From the NCBI RefSeq assembly GCF_024700075.1, contig NZ_JAJONE010000001.1, forward strand, positions 2,942,001-3,006,000: a stretch of 64,000 bases of DNA. The letters are read 5' to 3'. Below, one piece after another: positions 7,849 through 17,404 of the stretch. Source of the DNA: Hymenobacter sp. J193 (GTDB lineage Bacteria; Bacteroidota; Bacteroidia; Cytophagales; Hymenobacteraceae). How positions within the stretch are numbered: position 1 is the stretch's first letter; each line of letters opens with the position of its first letter. The notes under the pieces are model-generated. The model saw only the letters and a list, made by a program, of their open reading frames with translations, was not told the origin of the DNA and did no database searches. A program made the translations under genes and the position numbers.

Positions 7849-10800
7849 CTAGGCCGGGGCCGCTCGGTAGTCGCTGGGCCGGCGGCCAAACCGCTCGGCG
7901 TATAGGTTGCTGAAGTGTTTGGCTGAGGCAAATCCCACCGCGTCGGACACTGCCGTCACCGTGCCAAAGCCGCCGGCCTCGAGCAACTGCCGGGCCTGAT
8001 GCAGGCGCAGCTCGCGCAGCCAGGCCGCCGGCGTGAGACCCGCCAGTTCGCCCAGGCGGCGGTAGAGCGTCCGCTCACTCAAGCCCAGCAAGCGGGCCAG
8101 CTCTACCGGGCCGAACTGCTCGTTGGATAAATGCCCGGCTGCCTGCGTTTGCCACTGAGCCAACTGATTGCTTGTTCCGGCCGACGGGGCTAACGGTTCG
8201 GTGGCTACTGCTGCCGCTTCTGTTTCTGGTGCCACCGGCACTACAACGGTAGCTATAGGCGTGGTGCCGTTTTCGTTCAAGCCATCCTCGGGCAAGCTGG
8301 TAAACTGGCGGCGCACGGCGTGGCGCACCAGCAGCGTCTGCACGCGGGTGAGCAGCTCGGCCGGGGCGAAGGGCTTAGTCAGGTAGTCGTCCACACCCAC
8401 GGTGAGGGCTTCCAGGCGGTGGCCCTCATCGGCGCGGGCCGTGAGCATGAGCACGGGCAGGCCCGCCCGGGCGGAGTCGGCCTTGAGGCGGGTCAGCAGC
8501 TCGGTGCCGCTCAGGCGCGGCATCATGGCGTCGGTGGTAATCAGGTCCACGGGCGCTTCGCGGGCCAGCAGCTCCAGGGCATCTTGGCCATCGGTGGCGG
8601 TTAGCACCTCGTAGGCTGGGCTCAGCAGCTCCTGCAGGTACCTGCGCAGGTCAGGCTCGTCTTCTACCACCAGCACCCGGGGGCGGGGTGGCGTATGCGC
8701 GATAAGGTCAGCAGTAAGCTCCGGGGGCGCAACATTCTTGTTCAGTTGGCTTTGCGCTTTACTGTCTTCTTCTCTTCGATCTTCGCTCTCCTCTATTGAC
8801 TCTACGACCACCTCGGCCGGGAAGCGCAGCGTAAAAGCCGCGCCCTGTCCCAGCTTGCTGGCTAGCGTGAGGGTTCCGCCCAGCAGCGTGGCCAACTCCC
8901 GGCTCAGGGCCAGGCCTAGCCCGGTGCCGCCCTGCGCCTGGTTTTGCGGACTCTGGTAGAACCGTTCGAACACGCGCTCTTGCTCGACCGGCGCGATGCC
9001 GGGCCCGGTGTCGCGCACGGTGAGGGCGTAGTAGCCGTCGGGGCCGGGCAGCGCGGCCGTCATGGTCACTATGCCACCGACGGGCGTGTGATTCAGGGCG
9101 TTGATAAGCAGGTTGGTTAGAATCTGCTCCACCTTGTCGGAATCCACTAGCAGGTGCAGCTCATCAGGCAGGCTTTCCGGGCCGTGTAGGCCCAGGCTGC
9201 GGGCGGCAGCCAGCGGCGCAAACTGCTCCACCACCCGACGCAGAAACGGGGCTATGGCAGTGGAAGTAGGCTGCACCGGCAGACGGCCGTCCTGCAAGCG
9301 AGTTAAATCCAGGATGCGGTTTACCAGCTCATTGAGCCGGCCAGCCTGGTGGTGGGCCATGGCTATGGGGCCACGCAAGGCGGCAGGCAGCGGCTTTGCG
9401 GGGTTTTTCAGCAGCGTTTCGAGGGGAGCCAGCACCAAGGTTAGGGGGTGCGCAGCTCGTGGCTGGCATTGGCAAAGAACTGGTTTTTGGCGGCATCCAG
9501 CTCCTCCAGGCGCAGGGCCTGGGTTTCGAGCTGCTGCCGCTGAGTGGCCAGTAGGGTATTGTCGCGGCTTTTTTGGCGCGCACTACGCCACAATAGCCCC
9601 GCCAGTCCGCCCAGTGCCGCCAGGCCGGCGAGCAGCCCGCCCAGCTGCACCCGTTGCTGCTGCACCTGGGCCGTGGTACGCCGCTGGGCACGACGCAAGT
9701 GCTCAAGGCGCTGTTGCTGGGCCCGATCATCCTGCTCAAATTCATACCGGGCTACGCGCGTGGCTACCTGCGCCGCCTCCAGCGTATCGGCCAGCGCCAG
9801 GGCTGCTAGGCCATAGGTGGCCGCCTGCGCCGGCTGGCCCTGCTGCTGGCAGGTAGCGGCTAAAGCGCGCAGGTAGTCCAGGCGCAGGGCCGCCTGCTGC
9901 TCCTGCCGGGCCTGGCGCAGGGCCGACTCCCAGGCCACCAGCGCCCGCGGCGCATCCCCAAGGGCGGCGTAGTAGCGGGCCCAGGTGGCCTGCAGTTCGC
10001 AATTTCCCCCGTAGGAGCGCAGCGGTATGTGCAGTGAGTCGGCCAGGTGCTGGGCTTCCTGCAGCAGCGGGCGCACAGTGGCCGGTTGGCCCAGCGCCAG
10101 CAGGATAGCGCTTTGCTGTACCAATCCCAGGGCCCGGTCATAGGGAGGGAGCGTAGCTTCCGGCCGGCGGGGTTGCTGGGCCCGGGCGTTGTAGCGCAGG
10201 GCCTCCTGATAGTGCCCCAATTGCAGATGCGCCCAGGAAATGATTCGGTTCATTACCCGGTAAAAAGTAACCGGCGGGGTGCCGGGCATGGTCAGCGCCT
10301 TTTGCAGGTAGGGGAGGCCCCGGGCATAGTTGCCCCACTCGGTGTACAGCATGCCGATGGCCCCCAGCTCGTTGTAGTACCGAAAGGTCGAGCACGTGCG
10401 AAACAGCTCGGCGGCGCGCAGGCGCTGACTGATAGCCTGGTTGTAGTCGCCCAGCGCCCCGTAGTAGCGGCCCAGCATCCGGTAGCAGATAGCGGCATTC
10501 ATCACGTTGCCCTGCTGCTGCTCGTGCGCCAGCCGCCGGGAAAAGAAAGCCCGGTTGGCCTCGGGTTGCTCCAGTTGGCTGTTGGTTGCCTCAATCCATT
10601 CCAGCAGATAGGGGTGCGGGCCGTTACCCAGGGCATCGTAGGCATGCAGGGCCGCGAGCAGGGTGTCGCGTATGGCCGGCAGGTTAAGTGTCGGGGCCAG
10701 CGCTAATTCATCGAAGGCAACCACCCGGCGCAGCGGCTCCCGCTCGGGGTAGCCTAGCCGGGCAGCCAGCCTTTGCGCCTCTTGGTGCTCACGGAGCAGA

Positions 10801-11096
10801 TCGGGCAGCTTCTCCCGCGAGAGGTCCGTCAGGTGGAACAGGTGGGAGAGGGTTTGCAGGCGCAGCGTATCGGCCTGCTGCCCGGCCAGCACTTGGCGTA
10901 GCGAGTCGTTGCTGGCATCCCAGTAGCGGTGGTCGAAGCGCTGGGTCTGCAGCCGACGCTGGTACTGGGCAACCTGCTGTGCGCTGGGCTGGGCCGGTCC
11001 AACGATAGGCAAACCCAGCAGCAGTGAAAGTAGGAGGAATATGCGCCCCGCCCAAGTAAGCCGCTGCTGCCTGAATATTGCTGGGAAATAAACCAT
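7849..11096 (-). pseudogene. Hybrid two-component system (TPR-HisKA-HATPase-REC-AraC), split by frameshift
   Basis: Read across the break this encodes about 1,080 residues: signal peptide or membrane anchor, TPR-like helical repeats, a membrane segment (LLAGLAALGGLAGLLW), HisKA, HATPase, a receiver (VLVVEDEPDLRRYL, phospho-Asp in LITTDAMMP) and an AraC-type DNA-binding domain (LARLLGLSERTLYRRLGEL). Such all-in-one regulators usually sense envelope or nutrient signals. The first part (9441-11096) ends in the kinase H-box as FFANASHELRTP then TAA. The second part (7849-9438) resumes with TLVLAPLETLLKNP. Adding one G to the five-G run at 9444-9448 restores SHELRTPLTLVLAPL. Indel error or true mutation cannot be told apart here. 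No target operon is evident next to it. Confidence 0.8.
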
Positions 11097-11139
11097 CAGT
11101 GCTCAGCTACGAGCATGGAGCCCGACTATAAATAGTAGT

Positions 11140-11147
11140 CAAATGTA
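11140..11147 (-). promoter_or_regulatory. -7 box for the hybrid kinase gene
   Basis: CAAATGTA on the plus strand is TACATTTG on the minus strand, a perfect TAnnTTTG. It lies 44 bp upstream of the start codon at 11096. Confidence 0.55.
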
Positions 11148-11456
11148 CACATTCCTTTATCTGTTGGTACATGTTCAGGACAATACAGCAACATTTCGGT
11201 GCCCTAAAGCGAGGTTGAGATGAAAGACATTCCAAAAGCCGGCTTCAAAACCAGAAAGGCACGCCACTGCCCGGTATAAGACCGGTAATAGCAGGCCGGT
11301 TAAGACAGTTGGGGAAGCATGGCAAAGCAATGTAGCTTGTTATAAACACTCTGCTTGCTGCCTGGCTAACTCCGGGCGCCGGTGCTGCCTGTCGACAGCT
11401 CCCGGGCAGTCCGGCGGCCGGCGCGTACCTTCGCCTGTCCGCCGACTTCCGCTGCC
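11148..11456. other. Intergenic region without a gene
   Basis: About 300 bp between the divergent hybrid kinase and MutS-like genes, with lower GC than the surroundings. A degenerate -7 box, TACCTTCG (11426-11433), precedes the MutS-like gene. No coding or RNA feature was recognised. Confidence 0.5.
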
Positions 11457-13286
11457 GTGTCTATCGAATCTTCTGCTTTCCGCCCGCTTTCCGTAAATCC
11501 CGCCGAGCTGTTTGCGGCCAACCTGCTCGCGCACGCCGAGCGGGAGCAGTACTTCGCCCGCCGCCATCAGGCCGTGGCCTGGCTGCGGGTGGCCGTATTC
11601 GGAGGTGGGGCTGTGGCCGCGTACTGGCTGCTAAAAGACCAGAAGTGGCTGGCCGGCCTGGGCGTGGTGCTGGCGACTTACCTGGTGTTTGTGCTGGTGC
11701 TGCGCTGGCATGCCCGCCTGGGCTACCAGCGCCGCCACTTTCAGCTGCTGGGCCTTATCAGCCAGGAGGAGCTGCACCGCCTGGCCGGTCGCCTTACCAA
11801 CTTCGACCCCGGCCTGCGCTACCAGGACGCCGCCCACGCCTATACTTCCGACCTCGACGTGTTTGGGCCGCACTCCGCGTTTCAGCTGCTGAGCCGGGCC
11901 ACCTCCCGGCTGGGGCAGGATGCGCTGGCCGGCTGGCTGCAGCAGGCCGCTGCTCCTGCCGAGGTGGAAGCCCGGCAGCAGGCCGCCACCGAGCTGGCGC
12001 CCGATGCCGCCTGGCAGCACGAGTGGCAGGCCCGCGCCCGGCACTTCCCGCACCAGGCCGACGACCCGCGCCGCTTCACGGCCTGGCTGCGCGAGCCGGA
12101 CTTCTTTGCCGATAAAACGTGGCTGAAAGCGCTGCTGTTTGTGCTGCCGCCGCTGGCCTTGGCCAGCCTGGGCTTGTGGCTAAGCGGCCGGCCTTTCCTG
12201 GTGGTAGTGCCGTTTCTGGCGCTGCTGGGAGCCATCAACCACCGCTACCGCGCGGCCCGCGACGCCTACTTCGACCATAGTGAGCAGATGCACGACGTGC
12301 TGCGCGCCTACCGCGACCAGCTGGCCTTGCTGGAAGCCCGCGAGGTGCAGGCGCCCCGGCTGCGGGCGTTGCGCGGGGTGCTGCTCCCGGAAGATGGGCA
12401 GCCGGCTTCCGTGCAGCTCGGGCAGCTGGCTACCATCGTGGAGTATTTCTCGATGCGTCAAAGCACGCTGGCAGCCTTCTTCGCCAACAACCTGCTGTTC
12501 TGGGACTTCTTCTGGATGTGGCGGCTCGAAGGCTGGAAGCGCCGCCTGGGCTCCCGCCTGGACGAGGTGCTGGACGTGGTAGCCGAAACCGAAGCCCTGG
12601 TGAGCCTGGCCGCGTTTCAGCTGGCTAACCCTACGTACGCCGTGCCGGAAATCAGCGCGGAGGCGTTGGAGTTCACGGCTGAGGGCCTGGGCCACCCGCT
12701 GATCTTCTCGGCGGAGCGCATCACCAACGACTTCAGCACGGTAGGGGCGGGCCGCACGGGCGTGGTCACGGGCTCCAATATGTCGGGCAAAACCACATTC
12801 CTGCGCACGGTAGGGCTGAACATGGTGCTGGCTCTGGCAGGGGCGGTGGTGTGCGCCCGGCGGCTGCGCGTGCGTTCTGCCCAGGTGTACACGGCCATGC
12901 GCACCCAGGACAACCTGGCCGAAAGCACGTCCTCCTTCTACGCCGAGCTCAAGCGCCTGCGCCTGCTCCTGGAGCTTACCCAGGCCGGGCAGCCGGTGTT
13001 TTACCTGCTCGATGAAATCCTGAAGGGCACCAACTCCCTGGACCGGCACCGGGGCGCCCGGGCCCTCATCCACCAGCTGCACCGGCTGCCGGCCAGCGGC
13101 CTCATCAGCACCCACGACCTGGAGCTGGGCGCGCTGGCCGAGGAGCTGCCCGGCTACGTGACCAACTACAGCTTCAACAGCACCTTCGAGGGCGAGCAGA
13201 TCCTGTTCGATTACCGCCTCACCCCGGGTGTGTGCCGCTCCTTCAACGCCAGCCAGCTTATGCGCCTCATGGGTATTGAAGTGTGA
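11457..13286 (+). CDS. Membrane-associated MutS-family ATPase
   Basis: 609 residues. The C-terminal third is a MutS ATPase domain: Walker A GSNMSGKTTFLRTVG, the MutS signature TQDNLAESTSSFYAE, Walker B YLLDEILKGTNSLDRH, and the STHDLELG switch. The N-terminal part has no mismatch-binding domain. It carries two hydrophobic hairpins instead (about 45-85 and 215-260). This architecture is widespread in Bacteroidota as 'MutS-related protein' and is not known to act in mismatch repair; its job is unknown. GTG 11457 is chosen because the degenerate -7 box at 11426 lies just upstream; longer readings would begin before that box. Confidence 0.8.
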   Translation: MSIESSAFRPLSVNPAELFAANLLAHAEREQYFARRHQAVAWLRVAVFGGGAVAAYWLLKDQKWLAGLGVVLATYLVFVLVLRWHARLGYQRRHFQLLGLISQEELHRLAGRLTNFDPGLRYQDAAHAYTSDLDVFGPHSAFQLLSRATSRLGQDALAGWLQQAAAPAEVEARQQAATELAPDAAWQHEWQARARHFPHQADDPRRFTAWLREPDFFADKTWLKALLFVLPPLALASLGLWLSGRPFLVVVPFLALLGAINHRYRAARDAYFDHSEQMHDVLRAYRDQLALLEAREVQAPRLRALRGVLLPEDGQPASVQLGQLATIVEYFSMRQSTLAAFFANNLLFWDFFWMWRLEGWKRRLGSRLDEVLDVVAETEALVSLAAFQLANPTYAVPEISAEALEFTAEGLGHPLIFSAERITNDFSTVGAGRTGVVTGSNMSGKTTFLRTVGLNMVLALAGAVVCARRLRVRSAQVYTAMRTQDNLAESTSSFYAELKRLRLLLELTQAGQPVFYLLDEILKGTNSLDRHRGARALIHQLHRLPASGLISTHDLELGALAEELPGYVTNYSFNSTFEGEQILFDYRLTPGVCRSFNASQLMRLMGIEV

Positions 13287-13565
13287 ACGTACACGGCTGA
13301 ATGGTTTTCTGGTTGCCGGGCTATTGAAGTTTAGGCCGGCTTGACTCCGGCCGGTGGCATTCCAGGTAAAGCCAGAGCCGGGCAGCCCAACGGCTGGTAT
13401 GTAGGTTGCCGCCTCAGTATACTTGAGCTGTACCCTGGCAACGACTAGCCCGGTTACTTGCGTAAGCAGGCAGCCGCACCGCTCTGCGGCCATTCAACTA
13501 GAAACACCATCCAACCAGAAAACCATTAGCCATGCAGCCATTCAACCATCAACCCAATTGCCTCC

Positions 13566-14534
13566 GTGTACATCCGTAACAACCTGCGCTGGCGCCTGAT
13601 CTGGAAAGGGGCGTGGCGAAACATCCTGATTTTTACGCTGTATTCCCTGCTGGTGTGCATCATCTACGGGCCCATCGACTTTCACTCGCTGGCTATTCCG
13701 TGGCAGCCGGTGGCCACGCTGGGCATTGCCGTGTCGTTCTATATCGGTTTCAAAAACAGCGGCTCCTACGACCGTTTCTGGGAGGGCCGGCAGATATGGG
13801 GCGGCATCGTGAATGCCAGCCGCACCTGGGCCATTCAGGCGCTGGAGTTCGTTACGTCGGTGGTGGATGCGCCCGGCGTGGAGGCCCCGGCGGCCTCGGC
13901 GGCGGAGCTGACGGACCGGCACCGCTGCCTGGTGTACCGGCACGTGGCCTGGTGCAATGCCCTGCGCCTGCAGCTGCGCCGCCAGCCCGAGCTGTGGGAC
14001 ACGGAGGTGGCGCCCTTCCTGCAGCCCGAAGAGTCGGAGAAGATGCGCCGCTTTCGCAACCCGCCAGCCCAGCTTCTGCGTCAGCAGGCCGCCGATTTGC
14101 GCATTCTACGGGAGGAGCGGGGGCTGCTCAACGACTTCCAGCACGTGACGATGATGAACTCCCTGGAGCAGCTCTACACCTTGCAGGGCGGCTGTGAGCG
14201 AATCAAGAATACGCCGTTTCCGCGCCAGTACGCCTTTTTTAGCTACGTGTTTGTGTGGCTGTTTGCGGCGCTGCTGCCCCTGGGCCTCATCGGCGAGTTT
14301 GCCCACATGGGTCCCGACCACATCTGGCTGACGGTGCCTTTCTCCGTGCTGGTGTCGTGGGTGTTCAACACCATTGAAGTGGTGGGCCACACCAGTGAAA
14401 ATCCGTTTGAAAACCAGATGAACGACGTGCCCATGACGGCGCTGTGCCGCAGCATCGAAATTGACTTGCGCGAAATGCTGGGCGAAACCGATATTCCGCC
14501 CAAGCTGGAGCCCATCAACGATATCCTGTATTAG
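13566..14534 (+). CDS. Bestrophin-family ion channel
   Basis: 322 residues. The N-terminus (YIRNNLRWRLIWKGAWRNIL), the two first membrane segments, the motif GFKNSGSYDRFWEGRQIWG and a C-terminal membrane pair (FFSYVFVWLFAALLPLGLIGEFAH) are typical of bacterial bestrophins. These form pentameric anion or, in some bacteria, cation channels in the inner membrane. The motif FENQMNDVPMTALCRSIEIDL near the end is conserved in the family. The GTG start matches the usual N-terminus. The preceding 279-bp gap contains a repeated word (gccattcaac, twice) and no gene. Confidence 0.88.
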   Translation: MYIRNNLRWRLIWKGAWRNILIFTLYSLLVCIIYGPIDFHSLAIPWQPVATLGIAVSFYIGFKNSGSYDRFWEGRQIWGGIVNASRTWAIQALEFVTSVVDAPGVEAPAASAAELTDRHRCLVYRHVAWCNALRLQLRRQPELWDTEVAPFLQPEESEKMRRFRNPPAQLLRQQAADLRILREERGLLNDFQHVTMMNSLEQLYTLQGGCERIKNTPFPRQYAFFSYVFVWLFAALLPLGLIGEFAHMGPDHIWLTVPFSVLVSWVFNTIEVVGHTSENPFENQMNDVPMTALCRSIEIDLREMLGETDIPPKLEPINDILY

Positions 14535-14732
14535 AGCCGGTGTACGCGTCACCATCCCGCGCCTGCCTGCGTATAAGCGCGCACCAGCGGACCCTTGCCA
14601 ACGGGCCACTCAGCCGGCCGAACTAGCCGCTACCCGCCTTCCCAGTGCCGTTTTCTACGGAGAATTACCTGCTGCTCTAAGGCGAAGCGCCCCCGCGCTC
14701 CGCCGCCCCGCCTCCCCAATATCCCACCCATC

Positions 14733-15101
14733 ATGGAAGTTTACCGCGAAATTCTCCCGGAAAGCTATTTACTGATTCTGGCCGATGAAGTGCCCGCCTC
14801 GCCCCGGGAAGAAGCCCTCGACTGGGCCCTGCGCCGGGCCGCCCGCAGCGGCAAGTCCAGCGTCTGGATTGACTGCTCCCACCTCACCCACCTGCCCCCC
14901 GACGCGGCGGAGCTGCTTACTTTTTACTACCACAAGCTGCACAAGCACGGCATGAGCCTGGTACTTTGCCATCTTTCCGGCGAGGTGCGGGCCGAACTGG
15001 AAGCCCTGGCCCCCATACTGCACCCGCCCATTGTGGATACCTTGCTCGACGCCGAGCACTACTGCCATCAGCTTCAGGCCGTGCAGCGTCAGGCCTCGTA
15101 G
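14733..15101 (+). CDS. STAS-like protein lacking the phospho-acceptor serine
   Basis: 122 residues with the alpha/beta pattern of STAS (SpoIIAA-like) domains: VWIDCSHLTHLPPDAAELLTFYYHKL then MSLVLCHLSGEVRAELE. In true anti-sigma antagonists the loop after this strand carries a phosphorylatable Ser (the STAS protein at 47.7 kb has ISSAGLGV); here the matching position is Pro-Pro. The protein may therefore act as an unregulated binding module. ATG 14733 is used because the upstream in-frame sequence is low-complexity and Arg-rich. It is followed 79 bp later by a FUSC transporter gene, with a repeat-like spacer between them. Confidence 0.6.
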   Translation: MEVYREILPESYLLILADEVPASPREEALDWALRRAARSGKSSVWIDCSHLTHLPPDAAELLTFYYHKLHKHGMSLVLCHLSGEVRAELEALAPILHPPIVDTLLDAEHYCHQLQAVQRQAS

Positions 15102-15107
15102 CCGTTG

Positions 15108-15178
15108 TGCGTTATCAGTTATTCGTTGTTAGTAAACCAATGACTAACAACCGACAACGAACAACTGACAACTAACTT
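15108..15178. repeat. Simple-word inverted repeat between STAS-like and FUSC genes
   Basis: The spacer is almost wholly built of the word gttgttagt/actaacaac and relatives: gttattcgttgttagt on the left, actaacaaccgacaacg and aacaactgacaactaac on the right. The arms are imperfectly complementary. It resembles the spacers at 29.9 kb, 41.9 kb and 44.7 kb. Confidence 0.5.
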
Positions 15179-15180
15179 CT

Positions 15181-17307
15181 ATGCCTGTTTCTTTCCGCTC
15201 GGTTCGCTACTTCTTTTCCAGTCAGGACTTTTCCGATGGCCTGCGCACCACGCTCACGGTGTTGCTGCCGGGGCTCTGGATGGGCTGGTGGGGGCAGCTC
15301 GATGCCGGCCTGACGCTCTGCCTCGGCGCCCTCTGCGTGAGCGTTACCGACTCGCCGGGACCGGTGATACACAAGCGCAATGGCATGCTCGCCGGACTGT
15401 TGCTGCTCCCCTTCGTGGCGTTGGTTACCGGGCTGGCAGCTTCGCACCTGTGGCTGCTGGGGCTGGAGGTAGGCGTGCTGAGCTTCGTGTTTACCTTGTT
15501 TCTGGTGTACGGCAACCGGGCGGCGTCCGTGGGCACGGCGGGCTTGCTGCTGCTCATTCTGATGATGGATCGTCATCTTACCCTACTCCAGCTGCTGCAG
15601 TACGCCGGGCTGGTGACGCTGGGCGGGGCCTGGTATCTGGTCGTAAGCCTGCTCACTTACACCGTGCGGCCCTACCGGCCGGCCCAGCAGGCGCTGGGGG
15701 AGTGCATTCGGGCGGTGGCGGGCTTCCTGCGGCTGAAGGCGGAGTTCTACCGCACCGGCACCAGTCTGGAAGAAGACTACCGCCGCCTGGTTGCCCAGCA
15801 GGTAACGGTAAACGAAAAGCAGGATGCCGTGCGCGAGCTGCTCTTCAAAACCCGCCAGATGATGAAGGAGTCCACGGGTACGGGCCGCCGGCTGGTGCTC
15901 ACCTTCGTGGACGTTGTGGACCTCTACGAGCATATCACCGCTACCTACTACGACTACTCAGCCCTGCACCAGCGCTTTGAGGCCACCGGCGTGCTCGATG
16001 CCATTGCGGGCGTGGTGGAACAGCTGGCCGCCGAGCTGGAAAGCATTGGCTTTGCCATTCAGGCCAACCACAGCTACACGGCCCGGGCCCCGCTGCTGGC
16101 TTCCCTGGATCAGCTCAAAATCCGCATCGATGCCGTGGAAGCCGAGGGAAAGACGGGCAATGTGCTGGTGCTGAAAAAGATTCTGGTGAACGTGCGCAAC
16201 CTCACCCAGCGCGTGCAGGATATCCTGGCCTATTTCGACGCCAACGCGCCCGCCCCGGCCCGGCGCGAGCTGGAGTTTGGCCGCTTCGTCACGCACCAGA
16301 CCTTCAGCCTGGGGCAGCTGCGCGACAACCTCACGCTCAGCTCCGGCGTGTTCCGCCACGCCACGCGCATGACGCTGGCGTGCCTGGTGGGGTTTGTGGT
16401 GGCCAAAGTGCTGCTGCCCGGCCACCACAGCTACTGGATTCTGATGACGATAACCTACATGCTCAAGCCCGCCTTCAGCCTCACCAAAGAGCGCAACGTG
16501 CAGCGGGTGCTGGGTACGCTGGTAGGCGGCGTGATTGGGGCCCTGCTCCTCTGGCTGGTGACGGACCGGCTGGTGCTGGTGGCGGTGCTGGCAGGGTGTA
16601 TGCTGGGGGCTTTCAGCTTCACGCGCCGCAACTACATTGTGGCTGTCATCTTCATGACGCCAATGGTGCTCATTCTGTTCAGCTTTGTGGGGCTGCCTTA
16701 CCTGCAGGTGGTGGAGGAGCGGATGCTCGATACCGTGGTCGGCTGCCTGATTGCCTTCTCGGCCAGCTACCTGCTGTTTCCGCGCTGGGAATCGGAGCAG
16801 CTGCACGACTACATGTCGGCCGTGCTGCGCGCCAATGGCCGCTATCTGCACACACTGGCCGAAAGCCTGGCCGGCTCGCCGGTAGCGGTGGTCGATTACA
16901 AGCTGGCCCGCAAAGAGGTGTACGTAAGTTCAGCCAACCTGGCGGCGGCATTCCAGCGCATGATATCGGAGCCCCAGGGCAAGCAGCACCGCCCGTCGGA
17001 GGTACACGAGTTTGTGGTGCTCAACCACATTCTGTCGTCCAACGTGGCTTCTATAACGTCGTCCATCCTCACCGGCGAAACTCGTCCGCAGCTGACGGCG
17101 GCCAGCCTGCGCAGCGTGCGGCAGGCCCAGCAGTCGGTGCACCGCAGCCTGTGGCGCCTCGACCCCAAGGAGCCGGAAAATCAGCCAGCTGAAGCGCCGC
17201 TACCCCTTGCTGCTGCCACCCCCGACCAGCAGCTACAGGAGCAGCTGGAATTCATCCGCAAAGTCAGCAGCGACATTGGGAAAGTGACGGAGGCCGTGCT
17301 GGCCTGA
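15181..17307 (+). CDS. FUSC-family inner-membrane protein (YccS/YhfK-like)
   Basis: 708 residues. Two hydrophobic blocks of about six segments each (roughly 20-165 and 395-545) flank a cytoplasmic helical region, and a soluble tail follows. The motif HHSYWILMTITYMLKPAFSLTKERNVQRVLGTLVGG is the hallmark of FUSC/aromatic acid exporter proteins. Known relatives include AaeB and YccS, proposed efflux permeases. There are no adjacent membrane-fusion or outer-membrane partners, so the substrate cannot be inferred. ATG 15181 follows directly after the repeat-like spacer. Confidence 0.88.
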   Translation: MPVSFRSVRYFFSSQDFSDGLRTTLTVLLPGLWMGWWGQLDAGLTLCLGALCVSVTDSPGPVIHKRNGMLAGLLLLPFVALVTGLAASHLWLLGLEVGVLSFVFTLFLVYGNRAASVGTAGLLLLILMMDRHLTLLQLLQYAGLVTLGGAWYLVVSLLTYTVRPYRPAQQALGECIRAVAGFLRLKAEFYRTGTSLEEDYRRLVAQQVTVNEKQDAVRELLFKTRQMMKESTGTGRRLVLTFVDVVDLYEHITATYYDYSALHQRFEATGVLDAIAGVVEQLAAELESIGFAIQANHSYTARAPLLASLDQLKIRIDAVEAEGKTGNVLVLKKILVNVRNLTQRVQDILAYFDANAPAPARRELEFGRFVTHQTFSLGQLRDNLTLSSGVFRHATRMTLACLVGFVVAKVLLPGHHSYWILMTITYMLKPAFSLTKERNVQRVLGTLVGGVIGALLLWLVTDRLVLVAVLAGCMLGAFSFTRRNYIVAVIFMTPMVLILFSFVGLPYLQVVEERMLDTVVGCLIAFSASYLLFPRWESEQLHDYMSAVLRANGRYLHTLAESLAGSPVAVVDYKLARKEVYVSSANLAAAFQRMISEPQGKQHRPSEVHEFVVLNHILSSNVASITSSILTGETRPQLTAASLRSVRQAQQSVHRSLWRLDPKEPENQPAEAPLPLAAATPDQQLQEQLEFIRKVSSDIGKVTEAVLA

Positions 17308-17324
17308 CGCAAAGGCTTTAAAAG

Positions 17325-17363
17325 AAAAGCGGCGCCTTGCTGGGTTGGAAGGCGCCGCTTTTT
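17325..17363. terminator. Bidirectional terminator
   Basis: aaaagcggcgcctt (17325-17338) pairs perfectly with aaggcgccgctttt (17349-17362) around a 10-nt loop, followed by T. It separates the convergent FUSC and amylase genes. Confidence 0.85.
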
Positions 17364-17404
17364 GGCTGTTTGACGGTTGGGCGAGGTGGACCGTGCCACG
17401 TTAG

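Noticed and set aside
11148..11456. Hidden gene between the kinase and MutS-like genes
   Set aside because: Only short shadow frames; no protein-like sequence in any frame.
15222..15557. Open frames opposite the FUSC gene
   Set aside because: High GC gives long antisense frames; the FUSC protein explains the region.
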